The notes beneath the pieces were generated by a model that saw only the letters and a program-made list of their open reading frames with translations, had not been told where the DNA came from and made no database searches. Position numbers and translations under genes: made by a program. DNA of 64,000 nucleotides, from contig JBOHNL010000005.1 in assembly GCA_050730655.1 (NCBI GenBank), positions 186,001 through 250,000 on the forward strand. Reading direction: 5' to 3'. The DNA is from JAFEBO01 sp050730655. Lineage in GTDB: Bacteria > Planctomycetota > Phycisphaerae > Phycisphaerales > UBA1924. Below are positions 51,070 to 59,072 of this stretch, piece by piece; positions within the stretch are counted from its first letter, which is position 1, and each line of letters starts with the position of its first letter.

Positions 51070-53361
51070 TCAGCGAAGGGTCAGAATGAAGACGATAAAG
51101 AGCAAGAGCGCGACACCCGCGGCCATGCCCGCGGCGTACCCATGCAACTCGCCCGATTGCGTGGGCCGAATGGTGTTGCCGATCCAGCGCGGGATCGCGC
51201 CGAACGTCCGCACCAGGCCGTCCACGATCAACTTGTCGAAGAGATTGCAAAGGTGGGCGACGACCAAAAGCGGCACGCGGATGGCAAGGTTGTAGAACTC
51301 GTCCACGTACCACTTGTTCTGCGCCCACTTCGGGATCGGTCCCAGGTACGGGAGCAACGCGTCGGCCTTTGCCGTTGCAGCGGTCGTGCGTCCGACGTAG
51401 TGCAGCCAGAAGGCGATGAAGATACCGATGAATCCGACCGCGCCAGAGACATAGAACATCACGGCGTGCGGGTTCCAGCCGAGGAAGGTGCCGGCGCGCG
51501 CATGGGGGTCGGTCAGTCCGATGGACGTCGGGACGTACGAGGGCGCGCCCGCGCCGTGTGCGTCCGGTCCTTCGCGGCCGCCTTCTCCTTCGCCGACATG
51601 TGCTTCGGTGTGGTGGGCGTAGGGCGATTCGTATGCCGCGGAGGATTGCATCACCATCGCCGGGACGACGCCGCCTTCGACGTGGGCCTGTCCGGGCAGA
51701 TCCATGAAGTTCAGCGCGCTCGCGCCGATCGAGAAAAGGCTCAGCGTCATCAGAACCGTGTTGATCGCCCAACCCGGCGCGTGCGGGTGGAAGTGTCCGC
51801 CATGCCCGTGATCGTGGTGCGTGTGGTCATCCTGGACATGGTTGTGATCGTCGTGGCCCGCATCGTGTGAACCATGATCATCGTGCGCTGAGTGCAGTTC
51901 CTCGCCCGGCTCGTACTGAAGCGGGCCGACGATGACCCGGAAGAAAACGCGGAACGTGTAGTACGCCGTAAGCCCGGCCGTGAAGAGCAGGATCCAACCG
52001 ACCGCTGCCGTGCCCGGTGTCACATACTCGGAACCGATGATCATGTCCTTGCTGAAGAAGCCGGACGAGAACGGGAAGCCCGAGAGGTTCAGGCAGCCGA
52101 TCAGCATGCCGAATGAGACGATGCCCCAGCCTTTGAGTCGTCGGATGCCGCTGAGCTTGCGCAGGTCGAGCTGACCCGCGAAGCCGTGCATGATCGCGCC
52201 GCAGGAAAGGAACAAGAGAGCTTTAAAGAACGCGTGCGTGACGACGTGGAACGCAGCGCCCGTGCTCGAAAGTCCGCCCAGACCGGCGAACATGTAGCCG
52301 AGCTGGCTGACCGTCGAGTACGCCATGATCCGCTTGATATCGAACTGCGCCATGCCGATCGTCGCGGCAACGAACGCAGTCAGCGCGCCAACCCATGCGA
52401 CCAGCGGCAGCGCGTATTCGCTCAGCAGGAAGAGCGGATACATGCGGGCGACGAGGTAAACGCCCGCCGTCACCATCGTCGCGGCATGGATGAGCGCCGA
52501 GACCGGAGTCGGCCCTTCCATCGCGTCGGGCAGCCAGACATACAGAGGCAACTGCGCCGACTTGCCAAATGCGCCGATGGCGAGCAGGATCGGGATCAAC
52601 TGCACAAGGAACGGAATCTCGGAGTAGCGACCGGCCTTGGCAAGGTCGATGTACGGCTGTGCCGCGTGGAAGATCTCGCGGAACTCGATGCTGCCGAAGT
52701 GAACGAAGGTCAGGCCGATGCCCATCAGAAGGCCAAGGTCGCCGATGCGGTTGAGGATGAAGGCCTTCTTGGCGGCTTCAACGGCCGAGGGCTTCTTGTA
52801 GTAGTAGCCGATGAGCAGATACGAGCAGAGGCCCACACCTTCCCATCCGAGGAAGAGCAGGAGCAGATTGTCGCCCATGACCAAGGCAGACATGCTGAAG
52901 ACAAAGAGGTTGAACGCCGCGAAGAAGCGGCAGTAGCCCGTGCCCAGGTCCGGGCTCATGTATTCACTGGCATAGAGCGCGATGAGCGTCGCGAGGCCGG
53001 TGACAAAGAGCATCCACAAGACGGTCAGCGAATCGATATAGAGCGAGAAGTTGCCGACGAGCCGCTGTCCCTGACCCTGGCCCCACTCAAGGAAGAACCA
53101 GTCGAAGCCCGAGGTGATGACCGGTGCGCTGGTCTGAGACATGAACAGGCGAATCGCGACGACAAAGCAGCCAGCAAGGCAGGCGACCGTCAGGAAGGCC
53201 GGCAGCTTGGTATTGACGCGGAGGATCGCACAGAGCGTGCAGAGCACGACGCCGAGCATCGGCAGCGCGAGGATGAGCAGCGCTTCCGGCGGGCCCGGCA
53301 GAATCGGATTGAGCGCGGGCGCGGCGCTGGCGAGTGCAAGTGTGGATAGAAGAGTCGTCAC
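51070..53361 (-). CDS. nuoL: NADH-quinone oxidoreductase subunit L
   Basis: A 763-residue subunit, start GTG 53361. It carries the conserved NuoL stretches LLLFLGWEGVGLCSYLLIGYYY, KKAFILNRIGDLGLLMGI, WLPDAMEGPTPVSALIHAATMVTAGVYLVAR and KRIMAYSTVSQLGYMFAGLG. The family is usually about 600-650 residues; the excess sits in loops late in the protein. One, encoded at about 51780-51905, is strikingly His/Asp-rich; a second around 51560-51640 has AHHTEAHVGEGEGG. The C-terminal lateral helix and final transmembrane segments remain recognisable. Confidence 0.94.
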   Translation of the reverse strand: MTTLLSTLALASAAPALNPILPGPPEALLILALPMLGVVLCTLCAILRVNTKLPAFLTVACLAGCFVVAIRLFMSQTSAPVITSGFDWFFLEWGQGQGQRLVGNFSLYIDSLTVLWMLFVTGLATLIALYASEYMSPDLGTGYCRFFAAFNLFVFSMSALVMGDNLLLLFLGWEGVGLCSYLLIGYYYKKPSAVEAAKKAFILNRIGDLGLLMGIGLTFVHFGSIEFREIFHAAQPYIDLAKAGRYSEIPFLVQLIPILLAIGAFGKSAQLPLYVWLPDAMEGPTPVSALIHAATMVTAGVYLVARMYPLFLLSEYALPLVAWVGALTAFVAATIGMAQFDIKRIMAYSTVSQLGYMFAGLGGLSSTGAAFHVVTHAFFKALLFLSCGAIMHGFAGQLDLRKLSGIRRLKGWGIVSFGMLIGCLNLSGFPFSSGFFSKDMIIGSEYVTPGTAAVGWILLFTAGLTAYYTFRVFFRVIVGPLQYEPGEELHSAHDDHGSHDAGHDDHNHVQDDHTHHDHGHGGHFHPHAPGWAINTVLMTLSLFSIGASALNFMDLPGQAHVEGGVVPAMVMQSSAAYESPYAHHTEAHVGEGEGGREGPDAHGAGAPSYVPTSIGLTDPHARAGTFLGWNPHAVMFYVSGAVGFIGIFIAFWLHYVGRTTAATAKADALLPYLGPIPKWAQNKWYVDEFYNLAIRVPLLVVAHLCNLFDKLIVDGLVRTFGAIPRWIGNTIRPTQSGELHGYAAGMAAGVALLLFIVFILTLR

Positions 53362-53426
53362 GAGTGCTCCGCAAGAGGATGATCAACATCCAGAACCACG
53401 ACCAGAATCAAAACCGGGATGCCGAA

Positions 53427-53780
53427 TCAGCCCTTCAACTCCGACCATTCCTCCGCATCCAGGCTTTCCCGTTTGCGGAAGAGCAGCACAACGAGCGCGA
53501 GCGCCATCGCCGCCTCGGCTGCTGCCACTGTCACGATGAAGATCACAAAGCTCTGTCCGGTCATGTTCATGTGGAAGCGGCTGAACGCGATGAGCGCGAT
53601 ACTCGCCGCTTGGAACATGAGCTCCGTGCAGAGGAACATGATGATGAGGTTGCGGCGCGTCAAAAACCCGATCAGACCGAGCGCGAACATCGTGCCCGAG
53701 ATGAACAGATAGTGCGCGAGCGTGATTGTCGAGAGTGCCGCGGGGAAGCCGTCCTGCGCCAGCGTCAGAGCAGTGTTCAT
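53427..53780 (-). CDS. nuoK: NADH-quinone oxidoreductase subunit K
   Basis: A 117-residue subunit with three transmembrane helices, of normal length. Conserved parts are LAHYLFISGTMFALGLIGFLTRRNLIIMFLCTELMFQAASIALIAF (within residues 23-70; includes the buried glutamate) and VIFIVTVAAAEAAMALALVVLLFR with the second conserved glutamate. ATG 53780 overlaps the nuoJ stop by 4 bp. A 65-bp gap separates it from nuoL. Confidence 0.95.
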   Translation of the reverse strand: MNTALTLAQDGFPAALSTITLAHYLFISGTMFALGLIGFLTRRNLIIMFLCTELMFQAASIALIAFSRFHMNMTGQSFVIFIVTVAAAEAAMALALVVLLFRKRESLDAEEWSELKG

Positions 53781-54751
53781 GGATTCGTCTCCGCGCCCTG
53801 CGCGAATTCGGCCGCCAGGCTCTTGGCGTGACGCTCTTTCGCGTCTTCATCGAGCTGCACCTGCTTGCGGCTGAGCACCACCGCGCCCAGCATCGCCATC
53901 AGCAGGATTACGCCCGCGATCTCGATCGAGCCCGGATGATCCCGAAGCAGGTTGAACCCGACCATTTCAACGTTCGAGACACCCAGATCCGCGGGCAGCG
54001 GGGCTGAAGTCACTTCGCCGCTGGCGTTCTGAACACGGACCGTGCGGGCTCCGAAATCCACATCGGCTTCGCCACGCTCGTTGACGACGACCTTGCCGCC
54101 AGCCGGAAGCTGGCCGCCGAACGTCAACGCCGACTCAATCTTGCGAGGCATCTCCGCCAGCAGCGCCGTGCCACCCGGGCTCTTGCGCGAGGGCAGGTCG
54201 TTCACTCCGCGGAAGAGCAGCGTCGTCAGCACCGCGAGCAGCACAAACCCCGCGGCAGTCGCCACGACCGGTTCGCGAGCCTGCGTGTCGTAATCCGCCA
54301 AGGCGTTCTCGAGCTCCTCGGTCGGCGCCTGCGTCGCCAGCATGATCACGAACAGGTATGTAATAAGGATGGCGCCCGCGTACACGATCACCAGCGCAAA
54401 GGCCATGAACTCGGCCGACAGGATCAGGAACAGCCCCGCCGTCGCCAGAATGCTGAGCACGAAGTAGAGCGCGGCATACACCGGGCGCGGGTGCGTGATA
54501 ACCCGAAGCGACGCACCAAGCGCGACCCCGCCAAAGACGTAGAAGTAGATACTGGGCGACAGTCCAAGGCCAAAGAAGCCGCCGGCCTTGATTCCCATCG
54601 CGATCAGAACGATCGCGCCGGCCAGCGACGCCAGCAGCGCGCCGAGGATCTGCGGGTTCGTGCCCTCCTTACGAGGCAGCGCGAGACAGACGCCGATAGC
54701 GCCAAGGCCGCACGCCGCGTAGAGAGCCAGTGGGTTGATGACTTGATCCAA
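53777..54751 (-). CDS. nuoJ: NADH-quinone oxidoreductase subunit J, extended
   Basis: A 324-residue subunit from TTG 54751, chosen because GAAGGGG lies 7 bp upstream and the protein then begins just before its first membrane helix; the open frame reaches 54919. Five transmembrane helices are predicted, with the conserved PVYAALYFVLSILATAGLFLIL and VIVYAGAILITYLFVIMLA. Typical NuoJ is 165-200 residues. The extra length is mostly a soluble loop of about 110 residues between helices four and five (from NDLPSRKSPGG to LRDHPGSIEIAG). First gene of nuoJKLMN; nuoA to nuoI are not in the window. Confidence 0.92.
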   Translation of the reverse strand: MDQVINPLALYAACGLGAIGVCLALPRKEGTNPQILGALLASLAGAIVLIAMGIKAGGFFGLGLSPSIYFYVFGGVALGASLRVITHPRPVYAALYFVLSILATAGLFLILSAEFMAFALVIVYAGAILITYLFVIMLATQAPTEELENALADYDTQAREPVVATAAGFVLLAVLTTLLFRGVNDLPSRKSPGGTALLAEMPRKIESALTFGGQLPAGGKVVVNERGEADVDFGARTVRVQNASGEVTSAPLPADLGVSNVEMVGFNLLRDHPGSIEIAGVILLMAMLGAVVLSRKQVQLDEDAKERHAKSLAAEFAQGAETNP

Positions 54752-54980
54752 CGATTGGCCCCTTCGGGCGAGGCCCGTTTGAGCCGAGGAGCCGGAGCCC
54801 CTCGCTCGCCCGACTTGGGCGACACACGCCGCCGAACAAACACCGCCGACGAGCGACGCCCCCAGCCCCCCAACCCTCCGCACCTCGCCGACAGAAGGGC
54901 AGAGGATAGTGGGAACCAACTACGTCTTCAACTCTGATAGGAGCCCGGCTGTCGTTTGTGGAGGGCCCGGGTTTGCCGGA

Positions 54981-55082
54981 TTTGGTGGCACGCCTCTCCG
55001 AGGCGTGATTCGATAGGTTCCGTGCGAACCGCGTCGAACGGGTTTGCGAGAAAGACCCGCTTCGGAGAAGCGGGCCACCAAA
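54981..55082. repeat. Inverted pair of GGTGGC hairpin repeats
   Basis: GGTGGCACGCCTCTCCGAGG with CGTG (54984-55007) and GACCCGCTTCGGAGAAGCGG with GCCACC (55054-55079) are inverted copies of one element, each a hairpin with a TCCGA or CGGAG centre. They lie in front of pgsA, which argues that pgsA starts downstream of them. Confidence 0.7.
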
Positions 55083-55102
55083 GAGTGGGTACGCTTCCAC
55101 GC

Positions 55103-55804
55103 GTGAACTCCGAGCCCGGCATCGCACCATCCGGTCCCACTTTGCGTGCCCGCGCGCCGGTGGTTGGGTGGTGGGTCGCCGTCCCCAACATACTGACTTT
55201 GGCCCGATTGCTCCTCGCGGCAGGGCTGATCACCCTGCTCTCGCTCTGGCGCTATCCAAAGCTCGACGAAAACTTCTCGCCTCCGACCGGCCCGATGCTT
55301 TGGGCATTCTTTCTTTTTGGGCTCGGCGCACTCACCGACCTGCTCGACGGTCTGCTCGCCCGGCGATGGGGCGTCATCAGTAAGTTCGGCCGCATCATGG
55401 ACCCCTTTGCGGACAAATTGCTCGTCGTCGGCGCCTTCGCGATGATGGCCGGGCCGGCCTTTGACTGCCAGCTTTCCAACGGCAAGGCGATCCAGGTGAG
55501 TGGCGTCATGCCGTGGATGGCCCTGGTCATCCTTTCCCGCGAGTTGCTCGTCACGACCATCCGCGCCGTTCTCGAATCCCGCGGTATCGATTTCTCCGCC
55601 TCGCTCAGCGGCAAGGCCAAAATGGGCGTCCAGTGCGGGTGCATCATGGCGATCTTCCTCATCCTTGCCTTCTGCAGCCCGACGCCCCTGATGCCCGCCC
55701 GCAAACTGATCGATGCGATGGTCTGGACTGCAGTGATCGTCACGGCGCTGTCGATCATCCCGTACGCGGTCCGTGCCGCGCAGGCCAGCGCGTCTTATCA
55801 CTAG
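55103..55804 (+). CDS. pgsA: CDP-diacylglycerol-glycerol-3-phosphate 3-phosphatidyltransferase
   Basis: An integral membrane enzyme forming phosphatidylglycerophosphate from CDP-diacylglycerol and glycerol 3-phosphate. The CDP-alcohol phosphotransferase motif is intact: DGLLARRWGVISKFGRIMD followed by PFADK, i.e. DG-x2-AR-x8-G-x3-D-x3-D. The N-terminus begins VPNILTLARLLLA, as in PgsA. About 233 residues from GTG 55103; the frame opens at 54956, but that part lies in a hairpin repeat and is not coding. GTG 55085 is an alternative. pgpA, the next enzyme of the pathway, follows on the same strand after a 235-bp repeat-containing spacer. Divergent from nuoJ. Confidence 0.92.
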   Translation: MNSEPGIAPSGPTLRARAPVVGWWVAVPNILTLARLLLAAGLITLLSLWRYPKLDENFSPPTGPMLWAFFLFGLGALTDLLDGLLARRWGVISKFGRIMDPFADKLLVVGAFAMMAGPAFDCQLSNGKAIQVSGVMPWMALVILSRELLVTTIRAVLESRGIDFSASLSGKAKMGVQCGCIMAIFLILAFCSPTPLMPARKLIDAMVWTAVIVTALSIIPYAVRAAQASASYH

Positions 55805-55818
55805 CAAACTGTTTCAGA

Positions 55819-55853
55819 AGCCACCTCCCCGAGGGAGGGGGTTGGGGGTGGGT
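55819..55853. repeat. CCCGAGGGAGGG/GTTGGGGGTGGG repeat, copy B
   Basis: AGCCACCTCCCCGAGGGAGG followed by GGGTTGGGGGTGGG, matching 16084-16117 with few changes. It begins 15 bp after the pgsA stop codon. Confidence 0.65.
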
Positions 55854-55942
55854 CTCTTGCGCGGCAACAGTCCCCACACCGGTTCGATTTCGTGTAAGCA
55901 GAGTGTTGATCTGCGCGGCCGGTGAAAATGTTCGCAACCGCA

Positions 55943-55969
55943 CCTCGCTGCGCTTCGCGCTCGTACGGT
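55943..55969. repeat. Short dispersed repeat, inverted and diverged copy
   Basis: CCTCGCTGCGCTTCGCGCTC plus GTACGGT. The reverse complement, ACCGTACGAGCGCGAAGCGCAGCGAGG, parallels the elements at 3309 and 11973. It lies about 80 bp upstream of pgpA. Confidence 0.55.
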
Positions 55970-56048
55970 CAGTCGCTGGTATGGTTGAGAGCCTTTGCCG
56001 TGTCCGTGCGCTCGACTAAACGTTGAAACCGGCTAATTCGTGGTGGAA

Positions 56049-56570
56049 ATGACAGACTCATCGACTACCTCTTCTAAGTTGTTGTGGATAACGACCTTCG
56101 GTCTTGGCCACATGCGCCCGGCGAGCGGGACGTGGGGCTCGATGCCCACCGTGGTGCTGGCGTTCGGGTTGATCTACTGCGGGTTTGGCCCCGCACACGT
56201 CCCTTGGGTGTACAACGCCGTCTTGGTCGCCTGGTGTGTCCTTTTTTCGATCGGATGCCTCGTCCAAGGCGAGGCCGCCGAGGCCAAATTCGGCAAGAAA
56301 GACCCGTCGCAGGCCGTCGCGGACGAAACAGCCGGTCAGGCGATCGCGCTGCTCTTTCTTCCCGCAAGCGTCGAATCCTCGCTCCAGACACTCATCCTCA
56401 CCCTCGGGGGTGCGTTTGTGGCGTTTCGGATCTTCGACATCCTGAAGCTCTGGCCGGCGAGGGGGCTTCAAGTGCTCAAGGGCGGCACCGGGATCCTGAT
56501 CGATGATCTGGTGGCGGGCGTGCAGGCGCTGCTGGTCGTGCAGATCGTCGCGCGAATCCTGCTGAAGTAA
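56049..56570 (+). CDS. pgpA: Phosphatidylglycerophosphatase A
   Basis: Dephosphorylates phosphatidylglycerophosphate to phosphatidylglycerol, the step after PgsA. The 173-residue membrane protein has the PgpA motifs FGLGHMRPASGTWGS, KDPSQAVADETAGQ and FRIFDILKLWPARGLQ, then GGTGILIDDLVAG with the catalytic aspartates. The start could be GTG 56040, GTG 56043 or ATG 56049; ATG is preferred. Together with pgsA it forms a two-step phosphatidylglycerol module. Confidence 0.93.
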   Translation: MTDSSTTSSKLLWITTFGLGHMRPASGTWGSMPTVVLAFGLIYCGFGPAHVPWVYNAVLVAWCVLFSIGCLVQGEAAEAKFGKKDPSQAVADETAGQAIALLFLPASVESSLQTLILTLGGAFVAFRIFDILKLWPARGLQVLKGGTGILIDDLVAGVQALLVVQIVARILLK

Positions 56571-56588
56571 AAACCGAAGGAAACTTGC

Positions 56589-56861
56589 ATGGGATGCATT
56601 CTCGTTCTCTTCGCGATGTTTCTGCCGCGCGTGACGCTGTTCTGCCTGTGGCTCTTTGGCGACTATCTGCAGCGCGCGTTTGCCGGCCAATTTCTTTGGC
56701 CGATCCTCGGCTTCTTCTTCGCGCCGTACACGACGCTTGCGTGGGCCTTCGCGAACCTGCACGGGGGCGTGCAAGGTGGATATGGCGTCCTTGTCATCCT
56801 CGCCGCGCTGCTCGACCTCGGCAGCCTCGGCGGCGGGTCGCGTCATGTGCGGAAGAAGTGA
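56589..56861 (+). CDS. Small membrane protein of unknown function
   Basis: A 90-residue hydrophobic protein with two or three membrane helices (GCILVLFAMFLPRVTLFCLW, FLWPILGFFFAPYTTLAWAF, GVLVILAALLDLGSLG) and a basic tail (RHVRKK). AAGGAAA precedes the ATG. It follows pgpA by 18 bp and is probably cotranscribed. Small proteins of this kind are common in actinobacteria and other phyla, but no function is known to me. Confidence 0.75.
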   Translation: MGCILVLFAMFLPRVTLFCLWLFGDYLQRAFAGQFLWPILGFFFAPYTTLAWAFANLHGGVQGGYGVLVILAALLDLGSLGGGSRHVRKK

Positions 56862-56866
56862 AGCAA

Positions 56867-57017
56867 CTCACCACAGAGACACAGCGGCACAGAGAAGGCA
56901 GAAGAGAGAGTTTGAATTTCGTTTCGCCCAACAAATTGAAACGATTCATGCCCACCAAAGCGACACCACCACTCCCCTCTCCCCTCTTCTCTGTGCCTCT
57001 GTGTCTCTGTGGTGAGT
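56867..57017. repeat. Long inverted repeat of the CACAGAGACACAG family
   Basis: The left arm (56867-56897) starts ACTCACCACAGAGACACAGC and the right arm (56986-57017) ends CTGTGTCTCTGTGGTGAGT. They pair over about 31 bp with one or two mismatches around an 88-bp AT-richer centre without a gene. It lies between the convergent small membrane gene and comM. Similar sequences recur between genes in several phyla, and transcribed it would form a long hairpin. Confidence 0.8.
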
Positions 57018-57028
57018 GCCTTTAACTC

Positions 57029-57997
57029 TCACACCTTTCGATCAAGCAGTCGATACTGCACCGCTTCGCCGATGTGATCCGAAGTCACAATGTCTGATTC
57101 CGCCAGATCCGCGATCGTTCGCGCGATGCGCCGGATCTTGTCGAACGCGCGGGCTGAAAGACCCATCTCGTTCATCGCCTGGCCGAGCATCGCGAGCGCG
57201 TTGTCGTCAAGGTTGACCATCTCGTCGAGTTTCTTGCCGCTGAGGCGCGCGTTGGGCGTTTCGCCCTGGCGCTTGTGCTGGCGCTCGCGGGCCTTGGCAA
57301 CCTGCTCGCGCATCTGCGCTGTTGTCGTCCCCGTTGCCTGCTCGTTGCGGCGCGAGAGTTCGCGGAATGGAACTGCCGGCGCTTCGATGTGAATATCGAT
57401 GCGATCGAGCAGCGGCCCGCTGAGTTTGGAGAGATATCTCTCCATCTCGATCCGTCCGACTTCGCCGGGCGCAACATCCCCGCGAGGCGTGGGGTTCATC
57501 GCCGCCACAAGCATGAAATTCGCCGGAAATCGCACAGCGCTGTGCGACCGCGCGATCGTCACAACATGGTCTTCCATCGGCTGCCTCAGCGTTTCGAGCA
57601 CGTCGCGCGGAAACTCCGGCAATTCATCGAGAAACAGCACCCCGTGGTGCGCAAGGCTAATTTCCCCGGGCCTCGGAATCATCCCGCCGCCCACGATCGC
57701 CGCGCCGCTCGCGGTGTGATGGGGCGTGCGCACCGGCCTCGTCGAGATGAGTCCCTGCCCCGGCGCTAGCTGTCCCGCCGCAGAGTAAATCCGCGTCACC
57801 TGAATCGCCTCATCCGGCGTGAGTGGGGGAAGTACGCCGGGGAGCGCCTTGGCCATCATGGTCTTGCCCGTGCCCGCCGGTCCGAGCATGACCATGTTGT
57901 GGCCAAGTGACGGTGACGGTGAAAATGAAATGATCGGACTGTGTAAGGTATAAATTCTTTGCGAGAAATTTTGCCGCAAAACGCTCGGGAAGGACAA
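57029..57997 (-). pseudogene. comM: 5'-truncated comM (YifB) Mg-chelatase-like ATPase
   Basis: ComM is a hexameric helicase aiding branch migration during natural transformation, usually about 500 residues. Here only the ATPase and C-terminal parts remain: Walker A GPAGTGKT preceded by GHNMVML, RPVRTPHHTASGAAIVGG, HHGVLFLDELPEF (Walker B), NPTPRGD, LSGPLLDRIDIHIE and the C-terminal ARAFDKIRRIARTIADL. The N-terminal Lon-like domain of about 200 residues is gone. Upstream of GHN (about 57905) the reading becomes unrelated AT-richer sequence (SFSPSPSL), open to ATG 57997. No matching frame was found beyond it, so the gene is broken by insertion or recombination rather than frameshifted. It may still be translated. 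Confidence 0.82.
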
Positions 57998-58081
57998 GGC
58001 CTGAACTCTATAGATTTTGAACGCGTATTAAGGCCCTGCAATTTGCCCAAGCATCGTTTCCACAGGTCTAGGGGTTCGACC

Positions 58082-58714
58082 ATGAATCGTCTTGGTTTCC
58101 CGTCCGAAATCGATGGCTGGCAGGAGTCGCACACATTCGAAGATCGCGGTAATGACCCGCCCGGGGTCATTGTCGGCGTCCTAGCGGTGGGGATGGGATT
58201 GCTTCTTGGTGTGCTTCCGTTTGGATTCATCTCCGTCTTTGTGCTGCGTGCTCTCCCTGGAGACTCATTTGGTCTAGGCCCGGATCCAAATTGGGATTGG
58301 ACTTCACCGTGGCTGTGGTTCTGCTCGCTCGGTTTTTTCTTGTTTGCAGCTTTGAGCTGGGTGATTGTCAGCGGTGGCATCTCATGTATCATGGATTCCG
58401 TAGTGGCCGGGCTCGCGTGGTGCGGCATCCCCCGCAATTTTGAAAATCGCCTCACGCATGTTCCCCGACTCGTTGCTCTCGGGCTCCTAGTCGTTTTTCC
58501 GTACCTGGTTGTCTCGTCAATGACCAATCAGGGGAATGATTCGAGTGGAAAGACGCATGGACATGCACACGCGCACAACGAATCCGGGAATCGCTCGAGC
58601 CGTGAAGAGAAGGTAATCCCATTCGAATCTGAATGGAGTCGAGGCGGAGGATACGATCCGTCGAGGCGAAACGTCAGTGAATATCGGCCGACACCACGAA
58701 GGGTTCTTCCATAA
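58082..58714 (+). CDS. Predicted membrane protein of unknown function
   Basis: A 210-residue protein starting MNRLGFPSEIDG, with AGGGG 7 bp upstream of ATG 58082. It has three membrane helices: GVIVGVLAVGMGLLLGVLPF, LWFCSLGFFLFAALSWVIVS and LVALGLLVVFPYLVVSS. The C-terminal tail is hydrophilic, with a short His-rich patch (KTHGHAHAHNESG) and many Ser/Arg residues. Base composition is lower in GC than the core genes. It is the first gene of the accessory region next to broken comM. Membrane effectors are common in defence islands, but no effector domain was recognised. Confidence 0.6.
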   Translation: MNRLGFPSEIDGWQESHTFEDRGNDPPGVIVGVLAVGMGLLLGVLPFGFISVFVLRALPGDSFGLGPDPNWDWTSPWLWFCSLGFFLFAALSWVIVSGGISCIMDSVVAGLAWCGIPRNFENRLTHVPRLVALGLLVVFPYLVVSSMTNQGNDSSGKTHGHAHAHNESGNRSSREEKVIPFESEWSRGGGYDPSRRNVSEYRPTPRRVLP

Positions 58715-58760
58715 CCGGTTTTGGAAGAGCCTCAATTCGGCATGGGCGGGAGAGAATATC

Positions 58761-59072
58761 ATGCCGCTAAATCTCAACCGTACTTTCCAACTGCAAAACG
58801 ATCGTTGTCTCATCACAGTGTTTTTCCTTGCAGACGATCCGGTGAGATATCGATTTGTCGCAGAACGACAGAATGCGGCGACCAAAACGAGGTACGTAAT
58901 TTACGATCGTGATGTGAATTTCGGCAGCGAAGCAAGTCATGCACAGCCGGTCATTGATGTGGCAATCACAAACCATATGGAGAAGATCGAAAGCGAAATC
59001 TCGATCCAATTGAAAACCCCTTCGTCGGGGGGGAAAAACCACAAACTGCTTTTGCCCTCCGTGTGGGATTAG
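58761..59072 (+). CDS. Small protein of unknown function
   Basis: A 103-residue soluble protein from ATG 58761, chosen because GGGAGAG lies 7 bp upstream; a GTG at 58677 would overlap the previous gene. Beta-rich sequence (FQLQNDRCLITVFFLADD, RYRFVAERQNAATKTRYVIYDRD) with no recognised family. It follows the membrane protein by 46 bp and may be its operon partner. Confidence 0.5.
   Translation: MPLNLNRTFQLQNDRCLITVFFLADDPVRYRFVAERQNAATKTRYVIYDRDVNFGSEASHAQPVIDVAITNHMEKIESEISIQLKTPSSGGKNHKLLLPSVWD

Noticed and set aside
52186..53349. 387-codon plus-strand frame opposite nuoL
   Set aside because: Antisense shadow; no hydrophobic core or motif.
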